Shown: positions 1 through 8,472, numbered from the stretch's first letter. The stretch: 64,000 nucleotides of DNA from Peptococcaceae bacterium (GCA_003509545.1 DOLC01000002.1:1-64000), one strand, 5' to 3'. Program-made: numbers and translations. Notes: a model not told the origin generated them from the letters alone.

Positions 1-146
1 CTGCCTCAGTTGCCGGCCGCAGGTTTCTCATGCCCTCGGGCCCGCCTCCGCCTTTCGCCAAGCTTAAGTTTGGTTAGCCGCGAAAGCTTGTTCGCTCGCT
101 TCCAAGCCCAAGCAGGCCTGCTCTGCAAAAAGTGGGGATAACTCAG
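1..146 (-). repeat. R1 dispersed repeat, copy A
   Basis: Read on the minus strand, this segment matches 48256-48403 at roughly 90 percent by eye. Shared blocks include CTGAGTTATCCCCAC, GCAGGCCTGCTTGGGCTTG, AGCGAGCGAACAAGCTTTC and CCTGCGGCCGGCAACTGAG. It is noncoding as far as can be seen; the short open frame across it is a shadow. The repeat may run beyond the left edge of the window. It lies just downstream of the stop codon of the leftward dedA gene. Its nature (mobile element, structured RNA or other) is unknown. Confidence 0.85.
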
Positions 147-174
147 ATTCATGCTCCCTTGACCCCCGAAGACT

Positions 175-786
175 TTACCTGGCGGACCTGCGCTTCGCCA
201 GCACAACTACCCCAGCCAATACGGCCAGCAGAAAAACAGCAGCCGCCAGCAGAGAATAGAAATTAAAATAAAGAACAATGGTCTCCCAGGCGTGGCCCGC
301 CAGCCTGCCCAGGTATACCAGCACGCTGTTCCAGATAAGGGTGCCCAGGACGGTTAAGGGCAGGAACACCCCCAGTTTCATGCCCGAACTCCCCGCCGGG
401 ATAGAAATCAGCGTTCGCGCAATAGGCACAAACCGGCATAAGAATACCGCCGCACTGCCGTATTGTATAAACCACCTTTCGGCCTTCCTCACGTCTTCGC
501 TTCTTAGCCCCATCATCCTGCCCCAACTGCTTCCAAACAGCCGCTCCAGGCGATATGTATTTAGCACCCGGCCCAGGTTGTATAAGATTACCGCTCCGAA
601 GACCGAGCCCAGGGTGGCCGCCAGTATGACACCCCATACCGTTAGATTGCTAAAAGTGGTCATGAAGCCCCCGAAGGTCAAGATTACCTCGGAGGGTATC
701 GGCGGCAAGAGGTTTTCCAGGGTAATCAGCAGGAACACGCCGATATAGCCATACCGTTCGATGATTGCCAGGATAATATCCTCCAT
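175..786 (-). CDS. DedA family integral membrane protein
   Basis: This 203-residue protein belongs to the DedA (SNARE-associated/VTT) family of inner-membrane proteins. Members contribute to membrane homeostasis, and some act as undecaprenyl-phosphate or phospholipid translocases. The family signatures are visible: LENLLPPIPSE at residues 23-33 and the CRFVPIARTLISIPAG block at 117-132, which carries the conserved R-F-x-P-x-R. Hydrophobic segments lie at about 5-25, 50-70, 135-160 and 175-197. The length is normal. The ATG start follows GGAGGAAGGAT. It is a monocistronic-looking leftward gene between repeat copy A and a 650-bp low-content region. The exact substrate cannot be told from sequence. 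Confidence 0.93.
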   Translation of the reverse strand: MEDIILAIIERYGYIGVFLLITLENLLPPIPSEVILTFGGFMTTFSNLTVWGVILAATLGSVFGAVILYNLGRVLNTYRLERLFGSSWGRMMGLRSEDVRKAERWFIQYGSAAVFLCRFVPIARTLISIPAGSSGMKLGVFLPLTVLGTLIWNSVLVYLGRLAGHAWETIVLYFNFYSLLAAAVFLLAVLAGVVVLAKRRSAR

Positions 787-1439
787 ATCCTTCCTCCATC
801 AAAATCGGCGGCGGCCGCCGAGGGCCGGTCAACCCCCGCCTTCTCTCCCGGGATACCCTTTCCAATTCCTTAGTATAATGGGTTTTCCCCTACGAGGCCA
901 GGCCCTTTTAGGGTCTCAGCCGTTTTTGAGGGCAATCATCCTTAAAGGCTCCCGATGTTACCAGGCCCGCTTCTCTGCTGGAGCTGCTTGAATAACGGCC
1001 CGTAGGTACATGACCAGATGTTCCATAATCGGTAACTCCACCCTTCCTTGTTTCAGCCGGCGTATACCACCATTTGCCAGGGCGTACCCATTAGTTTATC
1101 GAAAGGCCGTAACTTACCCGAGGTATGGCTAATATTATATACCAGATATACCAGTGATTTCTAAGCGCCTTTCATACTTCCATAGGCTGTCTATTCAGGA
1201 AGCAATGCCTGGTGATGTCCGGTTCTCCGGAAGAAACCCTGGAACTAGTAGATTACTACCTGGCCCATATGGACAAAACAATGGCTAATCACGGCATCTG
1301 TCTCCGTTCCCTTGATAAAGGTGTCAAGGTGGCGACAGTCCAGACCCTGGCCTCCCGCCGCTGGCCGGGAAGTAAAGAGTACAGGCCATACCTGGCTATT
1401 ATCTATTTTTCAGAGACCGGCAACTGCGAATCATAATTC
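787..1439. other. intergenic region with one doubtful small ORF
   Basis: About 650 bases separate dedA from the COG2102 gene. The only open frame of note is 1212-1436 on the plus strand (74 codons, beginning MMSGSPEETLELVDYY). Its ribosome-binding site is poor and I recognise no family, so it may be a real small gene, a gene remnant or chance. A TATACT hexamer near 868-873 on the minus strand could be the -10 box of dedA, but no convincing -35 accompanies it. I see no RNA gene or repeat here. Confidence 0.35.
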
Positions 1440-2123
1440 TCACAACCGTCCCGGGAGGGCCGAGGCCACCCTCACCTGCTGGAACCAGTAACCCTTATGA
1501 GAGACCTGGTCGCCCATTTCCAGGGAGAGGGGAAAAGCAAAGATGGGGCCATCGGTCACCACAGTGTGGAATTCCCCCTGCTCGCCCATGGGATCTATCC
1601 CGAAGCGCTCCATCCCCTCGATTAGTTCCTCGTCGAGGGTTTTCCCCAGAAAGCTTTTGTCCAGGACGTCACCTTTAACTGCGATAATCGTGGCTTTAAA
1701 GCCCAACTCCAGAAACTCCCGCAAGAGTTCTCGGTGGGGTTTTTTCCACAGGGGCAAGAAAGGAATCACGCCTGCCGAAGAACACGTGTTCTCAACCCAT
1801 TCCCGGTGGGCTTCCAGGTCGATATCGCCGAAGACACCGGCCTCGATCCCCTGTTCTTTTAGTTGCCGTACAACGGATACAAATACGGTGGTATACCCTT
1901 CCCACGAAATAGCCCGGGTAACCAAGGGAAGACCGAGGGCCCTGGCCTGTAGGTGCAGCAAATCCAAAGGCAGGCCGTGGGCCCGGGTCTTATCACCCCC
2001 CTCCGCCAGGGTGGTGAACAACGCCCGCGGCTCCCCACCCTCCCGGAGGGCGTAATACAGGGCCAGGCAGGAGTCTTTTCCCCCGCTCCACGAGCAAAAA
2101 AAAGGCAAACCTCTGATGGACAC
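1440..2123 (-). CDS. diphthine--ammonia ligase-like (COG2102) ATP-PPase
   Basis: This 227-residue N-type ATP pyrophosphatase carries the PP-loop SGGKDS at residues 13-18. The downstream family signatures are GVFGDIDLEAHREWVE near 97-112 and EQGEFHTVVTDGP near 181-193. In eukaryotes and archaea the family (Dph6) adenylates and amidates diphthine. Bacteria lack diphthamide, so the substrate here must differ. The GTG start is preceded by AAAGGAGG with 7-nt spacing. The gene closes the riboswitch-controlled btuF-btuC-btuD operon, 32 bases after btuD, which suggests a role in handling an imported corrinoid, for example an amidation step. That role is inference; the family assignment is firm. Confidence 0.88.
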   Translation of the reverse strand: MSIRGLPFFCSWSGGKDSCLALYYALREGGEPRALFTTLAEGGDKTRAHGLPLDLLHLQARALGLPLVTRAISWEGYTTVFVSVVRQLKEQGIEAGVFGDIDLEAHREWVENTCSSAGVIPFLPLWKKPHRELLREFLELGFKATIIAVKGDVLDKSFLGKTLDEELIEGMERFGIDPMGEQGEFHTVVTDGPIFAFPLSLEMGDQVSHKGYWFQQVRVASALPGRL

Positions 2124-2155
2124 CGGGACGCCTCCTTTTCTTTTCTAGGTCCCCA

Positions 2156-3460
2156 TTAGCCCGAGAACGTCAAGCCTTCAGCGAAACGGCCGCGGATGGC
2201 CTCTATGGCGGACGCCTCGCTAGGTACCAGGCAAGCCCCCTTCTCAACCATTCGCTTATAGACCTTGGTGGCCTCCCCTCCGGTGTAATCCCTTTCCTCA
2301 ATGGGGTTTTCGTCTACCAGAAATACGGGGAGGCCGTCCGCCAGGGCCTCCTGCAGGGCATAAAGGTTGCGGAGGTTTCCCTGGCCGAAAGGCACGTTGG
2401 CCAGAAGGGCGCAATCCGCCCTCTTTACCAGGGCCAGGTTGCGGCAGTGGTCTTCGTCGCTGATGGGAACAAAGGGAGGTATTTCCACCATCTCAATTCC
2501 CAACAGCTTGCCCTGCTCCCAGTCCAGGTCGCCCCTGTTTAGGACGCCGGCCGTAACCTTCCACCCGCGGCAGAACATGGCCTCCATTAACCCGGCCGCC
2601 GTCCCTCCCCCGCCCACCAAGTGTACTGCCGGTCGGGGGTTGCCGGACGCCTCCCCCGCCCTCCTACGGGGCAAGGGGGTTACAAGCAGCCGCCCGCTGG
2701 CGGGATGTCGGCTGAGGAGGACTTCGGTGTGGTAGGCCTTCCTTATGTTCGGTGTAGTAATCACCCTTTCAGGGGGACCGACGTCCACAATCCTGCCCCC
2801 GCTTAGAAGGATCACCCGCGGGAAATACTGGGCGGCCAGATTCAGATCGTGGATGACGGCTATGATAGATATATTCTTGAGGCGGTTGAGGTAGGTGAGT
2901 AAATCGAGGATTTCCACCTGGTAGGTAATATCCAGATGAGACGTCGGCTCGTCCAGGAGGAGAACCTCGGGTTCCTGGGCCAGTGCCCTGGCGATAATGA
3001 CCCGCTGCCTCTCTCCGCCGCTAAGGCTGGATACCAGGCGTTCGGCCAGGTGCAGGGTAGAGGTCAACTCCATGGCCTCCCTAGCCGCGGCCAGGTCCCG
3101 TCGACCTTCGCGCCTAAACAGGCCGGACAGGTGGGGCTGCCGGCCCATGAGAACGATTTCCGCCACGGTAAAATCGAATTCCACAACCGTTTCCTGGGGC
3201 ACCACGGCCATGCGCCGGGCTGTTTCCCGGAGGGAATAGTCCCATAAATCCCGGCCGTCGAGGTAAACTGCTCCCACTCGGGGACGTAGGGCGCGGTTGA
3301 GACATTTTATAAGGGTGGACTTGCCGGAACCGTTAGGCCCTATTACGGCCACCATTTCCCCCGGCCGCACCTGAAAGGTTATACCCCCTAGGGCGGGGAC
3401 GGCACCGTAGCTGTAAGCAATCCCGTGGACATCCAGGATGACTTCGCTCAAGACCCCCAC
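2156..3460 (-). CDS. btuD: corrinoid ABC transporter ATPase with fused C-terminal domain
   Basis: Residues 1-260 form a FecE/BtuD-type ABC ATPase with Walker [10 protein letters not shown] at 41-49, LSGGE at 146-150 and LLLDEP at 167-172. It powers uptake through the neighbouring permease. Residues 278-434 are an extra domain starting with a glycine-rich Rossmann-like turn (LVGGGGTAAG). It contains a stretch of alternating hydrophobic strands and ends in an alpha-helical tail. I do not recognise this domain by function. Typical BtuD proteins are about 250-270 residues, so this one is markedly long. The start is GTG at 3460 or TTG at 3451. The gene lies 5 bases from btuC and is under the cobalamin riboswitch. 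Confidence 0.9.
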   Translation of the reverse strand: MGVLSEVILDVHGIAYSYGAVPALGGITFQVRPGEMVAVIGPNGSGKSTLIKCLNRALRPRVGAVYLDGRDLWDYSLRETARRMAVVPQETVVEFDFTVAEIVLMGRQPHLSGLFRREGRRDLAAAREAMELTSTLHLAERLVSSLSGGERQRVIIARALAQEPEVLLLDEPTSHLDITYQVEILDLLTYLNRLKNISIIAVIHDLNLAAQYFPRVILLSGGRIVDVGPPERVITTPNIRKAYHTEVLLSRHPASGRLLVTPLPRRRAGEASGNPRPAVHLVGGGGTAAGLMEAMFCRGWKVTAGVLNRGDLDWEQGKLLGIEMVEIPPFVPISDEDHCRNLALVKRADCALLANVPFGQGNLRNLYALQEALADGLPVFLVDENPIEERDYTGGEATKVYKRMVEKGACLVPSEASAIEAIRGRFAEGLTFSG

Positions 3461-3465
3461 CTGCC

Positions 3466-4569
3466 CTAAGCAAAAAACCTCATTTTTTTCCGGTTGCGCA
3501 GCACGTAGAGAAAGAAGGGCCCTCCGGCCAGGGCAGTTATCACTCCCACGGGCAGTTCCGTGGGGGCCAGGACCGTCCGGGCCAGGGCATCAGCAGCTAC
3601 CATGAGGGTGGCACCGGCCAAGGCCGAGGCTGGGATCAGGAACCGGTGGTCAGGCCCGCCGATCAACCGGACGGCATGGGGGACGACGAGGCCTACAAAA
3701 CCGATTACGCCGCCGGTGGAAACGGCAGTGGCCGTTAGGAGGGTGGCGCCCGCAAGAATAAGTTTTTTCGCCCGCTCCACCTCCACACCCAGGTAGCCGG
3801 CCGTCTCTTCGCCTAACAGGAGGAGATTCAGCTCCCGGGCATGGAAGACGATCACTCCCGCCCCCAGGACAAAATAGGGTACGGCAACCTGCACATAGGA
3901 CCAGTTGGCGCCTCCGAAGCCCCCCATCAACCAAAAGACCACCTGGTGCAGCCGCTCACCGGAGAAGTATACTACCAAAGAAACAAGGGCCGACAGAAAA
4001 GAACCCACGGCAATCCCGGCCAGTAGCAGGGTAAAAGTAGAAACAACATGGCCTGTCTTCGCCAGATGGTAAACAAGGACCACGGTGACCAGGGCGGCGG
4101 CAAAGGCCAGCACTGGGACGGCCCCTATCCCCAGGAAGCGAAAGTCCAGGGCGAGCAGCATGGCCAGGGTGGCTCCCAGGGAGGCGCCGGAAGATACCCC
4201 GATGACGTAGGGGTCGGCCATGGGGTTGCGAAACAGGGCCTGAAAGGCAGCCCCTGCCACCGCCAGGGAAGCCCCTACCAGGGTGGCCGCCACCACCCGC
4301 GGCAACCGGAGCTGGAAGATGATGGCCTCCTTCACAGGGTCGGCAGTCGAGCCCGAGCCGGGCGCCAGCCCCAGCACCCGCAGTAATTCCGACGGCGAAA
4401 TGGGAACGGCCCCCACCCCTACGGCCGCGGCCACGGTAGTGAAGAGCAAAAGGACAAGGAGCAGTAAAAGGATCCGGGCCCTCCCTTTCTTCCCCTCGAG
4501 GACCGCAAAGGGACTACCGGGCCCCGCGGAAGGGGCCGCGGTACGGGCCCCGGCTTTGGGTATTGCCAT
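3466..4569 (-). CDS. btuC: FecCD-type corrinoid ABC transporter permease
   Basis: This 367-residue polytopic membrane protein is of the FecCD/BtuC family, normally about 330 residues with ten membrane helices. The N-terminal 35 residues are a hydrophilic extension. Family hallmarks include the RLPRVVAATLVGASLAVAGA segment near 110-130, NPMADPYVIGVSSGAS near 137-152 and GFVGLVVPHAVRLIGG near 285-300, the last contacting the ATPase. It forms the translocation pore for the substrate delivered by the BtuF-like lipoprotein. It sits between btuF and btuD in one operon. Because the operon is preceded by a cobalamin riboswitch, corrinoid rather than siderophore or heme is the likely cargo. Confidence 0.92.
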   Translation of the reverse strand: MAIPKAGARTAAPSAGPGSPFAVLEGKKGRARILLLLLVLLLFTTVAAAVGVGAVPISPSELLRVLGLAPGSGSTADPVKEAIIFQLRLPRVVAATLVGASLAVAGAAFQALFRNPMADPYVIGVSSGASLGATLAMLLALDFRFLGIGAVPVLAFAAALVTVVLVYHLAKTGHVVSTFTLLLAGIAVGSFLSALVSLVVYFSGERLHQVVFWLMGGFGGANWSYVQVAVPYFVLGAGVIVFHARELNLLLLGEETAGYLGVEVERAKKLILAGATLLTATAVSTGGVIGFVGLVVPHAVRLIGGPDHRFLIPASALAGATLMVAADALARTVLAPTELPVGVITALAGGPFFLYVLRNRKKMRFFA

Positions 4570-4612
4570 TCCTGTATTCCCCTAAGCAATTTATGAATTC
4601 TAGGTTGAAGCC

Positions 4613-5596
4613 TCAGTTCCCCGTTCCCTCCCGGAACAGTTTCGGGTGGATTAGCCGGGCCAGCAATTCCAGGGCTTCCACCACACGCGGTCCCGGACGG
4701 GACATAATATCAGCGTCCACGCCGAAAACGCGGTCGTTTTTAACGGCCCTAACTTGTTGCCATCCCGGCCGTGACTTGACCTGTTCGACTGTAAGGGATT
4801 CGCTCCCGTGCCACTGGGGGAAAATAATCACTTCCGGGTTGCGCTCGATAATGGCTTCGGCGCTGAACTCGGGGTAGTCGGTCTGGGCGTCATAGGCGAT
4901 ATTCCGGCCCCCGGCCAATTCTATTAGTTGGCCGATAAAGGTGCGGGGCCCGGCCGTCATAATGGGGTCGTAGTAGACTTCGTAGTAGACCCAGGGCCTC
5001 TCCTCCGGGGGTATTCCCTCCACCGCGGACCGCACCTTTTGTATTCGCTCCTTCAGGTGGTCCACAAGGTCGGCCGCCTCCTCTTCAGCCGCCGCCGCTT
5101 TGCTTATCCACCCGATGCTTCCAAGAACTCCCTCTACGCTTTTGGGGGATACCACGGCCACCGGTATCCCTACTTCTTCCAGCCGCCTTACGGCCTGCTC
5201 GTGCATGTTGGTAGCTAAGACCAGGTCCGGTTCCAGGGCCATAATCTTTTCTACATTGGGATTCGAAAAGCCTCCTACTTTGGGCACCTCCACAGCTTCC
5301 GGGGGATAATCGCTGTAATCGTCAACCCCGACCACCTTGTCCCCCAACCCCAGGGCGAAAAGGATCTCCGTGTTGCCAGGGGACAGGGAGACCAGTCTGT
5401 CCGGCCGCGCCTTGAGGGTAACTTCCCTCCCCATGTCGTCGACTATGGTCAGGGGATAACCTTCACGGCCCGCCGGCGCCCCTTCTTCTGCCCGCGGACC
5501 TCCCCCGGCGGTGCAACCGAATAAAAAGATCCCCGCCACCAGCACCGCCGCAAGGGCGCAAACAATACCCACCTTCCTCCGTCTTCTGAGATTCAC
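4613..5596 (-). CDS. btuF: corrinoid-binding lipoprotein (BtuF-like)
   Basis: The substrate-binding component of the uptake system, of the TroA/FecB-like fold. I place the start at a GTG at 5596, after a GGGGG purine run, because it gives a normal lipoprotein signal: three or four basic residues, a hydrophobic stretch, and the lipobox LFGC. A longer upstream frame would add 53 unlikely residues. The mature protein has typical blocks RLVSLSPGNTEILFALG and KVVGVDDYSDYPPEA near its N terminus and an FPQWHGSESL region near its C terminus. It is anchored outside the membrane and feeds corrinoid to BtuCD. It is the first gene after the riboswitch and terminator. Confidence 0.9.
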   Translation of the reverse strand: MNLRRRRKVGIVCALAAVLVAGIFLFGCTAGGGPRAEEGAPAGREGYPLTIVDDMGREVTLKARPDRLVSLSPGNTEILFALGLGDKVVGVDDYSDYPPEAVEVPKVGGFSNPNVEKIMALEPDLVLATNMHEQAVRRLEEVGIPVAVVSPKSVEGVLGSIGWISKAAAAEEEAADLVDHLKERIQKVRSAVEGIPPEERPWVYYEVYYDPIMTAGPRTFIGQLIELAGGRNIAYDAQTDYPEFSAEAIIERNPEVIIFPQWHGSESLTVEQVKSRPGWQQVRAVKNDRVFGVDADIMSRPGPRVVEALELLARLIHPKLFREGTGN

Positions 5597-5661
5597 TCTA
5601 CCATACCCCCTTTCGCATATGGGGGCTCCGCCTGCCCGGAAAAGACCGGCCGCGAGCCGCA

Positions 5662-5694
5662 AAATAAAAAATCCCGGCTCCGACGGACCGGGGT
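5662..5694 (-). terminator. riboswitch-controlled intrinsic terminator
   Basis: On the minus strand a GC-rich stem (CCCGG with CCGGG, about 10 bases apart) is followed directly by ATTTTTTATTTT. It lies between the cobalamin aptamer and btuF. This is the expected expression platform: corrinoid-bound aptamer would favour the terminator and stop btuFCD transcription. The regulatory role is inferred from position. Confidence 0.75.
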
Positions 5695-5757
5695 CTCCTT
5701 TCTTCTGTCGTTTCGCATAGCGTGGCCCCCTTTCCCCCGAAGGTTGACACCACACAC

Positions 5758-5933
5758 CGGACGGGCAGGTCTCCTGACTCCCGGATCATTGCCATGCGGC
5801 GCCTTCCCATTCCCAGCGGTGCTGTCTTTATAACGGGAACAGTGGCTTCCTGCCGCCGACTTCCCGGTCACAGTGGCGGGACCGTTCAGGATTCTCACCT
5901 GATTCCCTATTAAGTCTGTCCGACACCCGTCCG
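5758..5933 (-). promoter_or_regulatory. cobalamin riboswitch (AdoCbl class)
   Basis: Read on the minus strand, the segment shows the conserved elements in order: AATAGGGAA, CAGGTGAGAATCCTG, CGGTCCCGCCACTGTGA, GGAAG, GCCACTG, GGGAAGGCG and GAGTCAGGAGACCTGCC (the B12 box). The ends pair as CGGACGGG with CCCGTCCG to form P1. The size (about 176 nt) is usual. It controls the downstream btuFCD-COG2102 operon and identifies the cargo as a corrinoid. Confidence 0.97.
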
Positions 5934-5956
5934 CAAAAAGCCGGATTGTCAAGATA

Positions 5957-5985
5957 ATTATAGCCCATAATCCCCGGTAGGTCCA
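5957..5985 (-). promoter_or_regulatory. putative promoter of the riboswitch leader
   Basis: On the minus strand TGGACC (5980-5985) and a consensus TATAAT (5957-5962) are separated by 17 bases. Transcription would begin about 15 bases before the P1 helix of the cobalamin riboswitch. The -10 is perfect and the -35 matches four of six consensus bases. Confidence 0.6.
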
Positions 5986-6077
5986 GGGGAAATTATGCGC
6001 CGGCGCTAGGAGACGCAAACAACGGGTGTTATAATAATGGCAGCGAGTCCTGGAGAAGGATTAAGGGGGATCACCCT

Positions 6078-6595
6078 ATGGGCATAGCTAGCCCACCCCC
6101 CCAACAAGGGGAAGCCGACCGGCGCCAGCACCGGGCCGGACTGTCCGACCTGTGGTCCCGGCGTTATATCCGCCGTACCTTGTGCCTGTGGATCCTGGGG
6201 TTCGGCATTAACCTGGCGTACTACGGGATTGTCACCTGGCTACCCACCCCTATATGTTCGCCCAATCCGCTACGGTGCAGCAAATAATACTGTGGGGGTC
6301 CGTGATTTACTTCTTTATGCTCGGCGCCTGGGGAGTGCTCTACGCCTATACCCCTGAAATGTATCCTACCGCCGTCCGGGCCACCGGATCGGGCTGCGCG
6401 TCCTTCTCCGGCCGTATTGGAGCCGTCCTCGCCCCGTACGGCGTCGGGGCTATGATATCTTTCCTTGGACAGGCCGCCGCCTACCCGGTGATTTTCGCCC
6501 TCATAGCCGCCGTCTGCCTCCTAACGGCCCTGGCCATGATCGTGTTGGGCATTGAAACGAAAGGAAAAACCTGGGATGAGCTGGCCGAGCTTTAG
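6078..6595 (+). pseudogene. broken MFS transporter remnant
   Basis: Two open frames in different phases together show pieces of a sugar/aromatic-acid type major facilitator. The first (6078-6287) has LWSRRYIRRTL followed by a helix ending YYGIVTWLP, which corresponds to the centre of the protein. It then shifts frame. The second (from 6254 to 6595) carries AYTPEMYPTAVRATGSG and the C-terminal helices ending in ETKGKTWDEL. The N-terminal half and several helices between the two pieces are missing. A full transporter would be over 400 residues, so this is a relic with deletion and frameshift, not a functional gene. Confidence 0.85.
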
Positions 6596-6688
6596 AGGGA
6601 GTCGGCCGAAGGTGAAGGAAGCAGCGCCGTTTGCCGCTCCCGGCAGAAAACCGGGGTCTTGAGCCCTTAAGAAACGGAGACGCCGGCC

Positions 6689-7468
6689 ATGTTTAAATTG
6701 TACGAAACCTCATGTCGCAGCGCCCTAAACCCCTCCCGCATCCCCGGTGTGGACTACTGCCTTAACCCCTATACCGGCTGCAGCCACGGGTGTCTTTATT
6801 GCTACGCCGCGTGCATGACGCGGTTTACGGGCGTCCAGGAGGAATGGGGCTCCTTCGTGGGCGTCAAGAGGAATTTTGTCGAGGTCCTAGCCCGCCAGTT
6901 GCGCCGCCCCAAGAAGGGCACCGTTATGCTGGCCAGCGTTACCGACGCTTATCAGCCCCCCGAAGCCGAGTACCGCCTAACCCGCAGCTGTCTAGTACTC
7001 CTCAGCCGGAGCAGCCTGCAGGTATCCATCCTTACTAAGTCCGATCTGGTCACCAGGGATATAGATCTCCTGCGGGCTATGCCTTCTGCGGAAGTAGGGT
7101 TTACCGTTACCACCTTGCACGACCGGCTGGCCGGCCTGCTGGAGCCCGGCGCCGTCCCTCCTTCCCGGCGCTTCCAGGCCCTGGAAAGGTTGGCCCGTTC
7201 CGGCGTTAGGACCTGGGTTTTCGTTGCTCCGGTGATACCCGGCCTGACGGATTCTCCCGAACACCTATCCTCCCTGGCCAGGACGGCCCGGGCAGCTGGC
7301 GCCCTAAAGGTGGACTTCGACCCCCTTAACTTTTATCCCCCCGCGGCAGCCCGCCTGCGGGCCCTTATAGCCCGGTGCCACCCCCGGGGTATGGCGGCCT
7401 TTGAGCAGGCCTGCCGCGACCCGTCGGCCTACCGCCAGCGGCTGCGGGCCCTGACTGGACACCTATAA
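6689..7468 (+). CDS. radical SAM protein of the SplB-like/Rv2578c group
   Basis: This 259-residue radical SAM protein has the cluster motif C31-x3-C35-x2-C38 within the segment CLNPYTGCSHGCLYCYA. That context (NPYxGCxHxCxYCYA) is typical of the spore-photoproduct-lyase-like family of unassigned function. Further family blocks are VMLASVTDAYQPPE near 79-92, ILTKSDLVTRDIDLL near 115-130 and a PVIPGLTD motif near 182. It binds a 4Fe-4S cluster and S-adenosylmethionine; the substrate is unknown. It is not necessarily a DNA repair enzyme. It is intact although flanked by two gene relics. The ATG start is at 6689, with no strong Shine-Dalgarno. Confidence 0.88.
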   Translation: MFKLYETSCRSALNPSRIPGVDYCLNPYTGCSHGCLYCYAACMTRFTGVQEEWGSFVGVKRNFVEVLARQLRRPKKGTVMLASVTDAYQPPEAEYRLTRSCLVLLSRSSLQVSILTKSDLVTRDIDLLRAMPSAEVGFTVTTLHDRLAGLLEPGAVPPSRRFQALERLARSGVRTWVFVAPVIPGLTDSPEHLSSLARTARAAGALKVDFDPLNFYPPAAARLRALIARCHPRGMAAFEQACRDPSAYRQRLRALTGHL

Positions 7469-7729
7469 AAATGCCCGGCCACGTCCGACTATTAGGTCGT
7501 ATCCCGTCTTTCTCATCTCCCGCCCGAAGAACCCCGACCCGTTGGCATAGCCGTATGCCCCGGTGGCCGGCGACTTGGCGGTAACGGTGTACCGCGCCCC
7601 GCACGGCCAGGGGCTCCCGGTGCAGGGTCCCATCGACCCGGTTTTCGTCAATACCTGGCATTCGAAAAAGGGCCCGGCCCTATCGGGGCCCCGGCAACGT
7701 CCCGGCTGCTCAACCGCCTCCATATAACT
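7466..7729 (-). pseudogene. relic of aldehyde:ferredoxin oxidoreductase N-terminal domain
   Basis: In the minus-strand frame, a stretch of about 60 codons reads GPCTGSPW...GARYTVTAKSPATG, then YANGSGFFGREMRKTGYD. This parallels the first domain of tungsten-containing aldehyde ferredoxin oxidoreductases (the family pattern is GPLTGT..P.GGR....KSPLTG....NSGG.FG.ELK.AGYD). Nothing of the remaining roughly 500 residues follows, and the frame upstream has no plausible start, so it is a fragment. It lies directly downstream of a GntR regulator on the same strand, which may once have controlled it. The match was made from memory of the family. Confidence 0.7.
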
Positions 7730-7737
7730 GCTACTCG

Positions 7738-8472
7738 TTATCCCAGGGCCACCACCATGGCCAAAGGCTCTATATGGGGGTTGAAATATACGTTGGTATA
7801 GCAAGCCGGCCGGTCTTCTAGAGTCAGCCACTTCTCCTGCCACCATAAGAGGGGAGTTTGGTCGTCAAGACCGAAGAATGCGGCAGCCGGAGGATAAATC
7901 CGCGATTTCATCCGGATGACCATCTTTACCAGCTCTCCCTCGCAGTGTTGCTCGTAGAACTCTTTTAAAGTAGGTTGGGCCTCCCCACCGCGGGGTAGCT
8001 CCCTAAAGCGGTTACAGGGTATCTCCACTTCGACCAGGATGGCCGGCAACTCATCCTGGTAGTAGAGGCGTTCAAATCGGACGACCTGTTCTACCTCTGC
8101 CAAACCCAAGGCCTCCCGGGCCTCCGGCGATCCCTCTGTCAAGGTCTGGTTCCTGTGCACCACCCGGGCCTCCCTGCCCCTTGCCCTCAAGAGTTCCAAA
8201 AAATCGGTGCTTATGTCCAGCCGGGCGGACAGGTTAGCAATGGTGGGATGACAAAAATTCCCCTTACCCTGCTTCTTGGTAATTACCCCCAGTTGAACTA
8301 AGGAATATAACGCCTCCCTTACGGTAGCCCTGCTGACCCCCATCCGGCGGGCCAGCTCCTCTTCCGCCGGCAGCCGGTTCCCGGGGAACTTCCCTTCCTT
8401 AATCATATTAAAGAGTATCTCCGCCGCCTGACTGCGGAGGGTGCTGCGGTCAAGCTTCGCGCTTAAGCCCAT
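7738..8472 (-). CDS. GntR family regulator, HutC/UTRA type
   Basis: This 244-residue transcription factor has an N-terminal winged helix (about residues 12-78). It includes LPAEEELARRMGVSRATVREAL, written here as LPAEEELARRMGVSRATV plus REAL, and a wing ending in KKQGKGNFC. The C-terminal part (about 90-240) is a UTRA-like effector domain with VRFERLYYQDELPA and a final strand YTNVYFNPH. It probably senses a small metabolite and represses a nearby or formerly nearby gene. Its downstream neighbour is now only an aldehyde oxidoreductase relic. The effector is unknown. The start is ATG at 8472, with GGAGG upstream. Confidence 0.88.
   Translation of the reverse strand: MGLSAKLDRSTLRSQAAEILFNMIKEGKFPGNRLPAEEELARRMGVSRATVREALYSLVQLGVITKKQGKGNFCHPTIANLSARLDISTDFLELLRARGREARVVHRNQTLTEGSPEAREALGLAEVEQVVRFERLYYQDELPAILVEVEIPCNRFRELPRGGEAQPTLKEFYEQHCEGELVKMVIRMKSRIYPPAAAFFGLDDQTPLLWWQEKWLTLEDRPACYTNVYFNPHIEPLAMVVALG

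Noticed and set aside
6030..6035. TATAAT on the plus strand as a promoter for the MFS gene
   Set aside because: No -35 at suitable spacing, and the downstream gene is broken.
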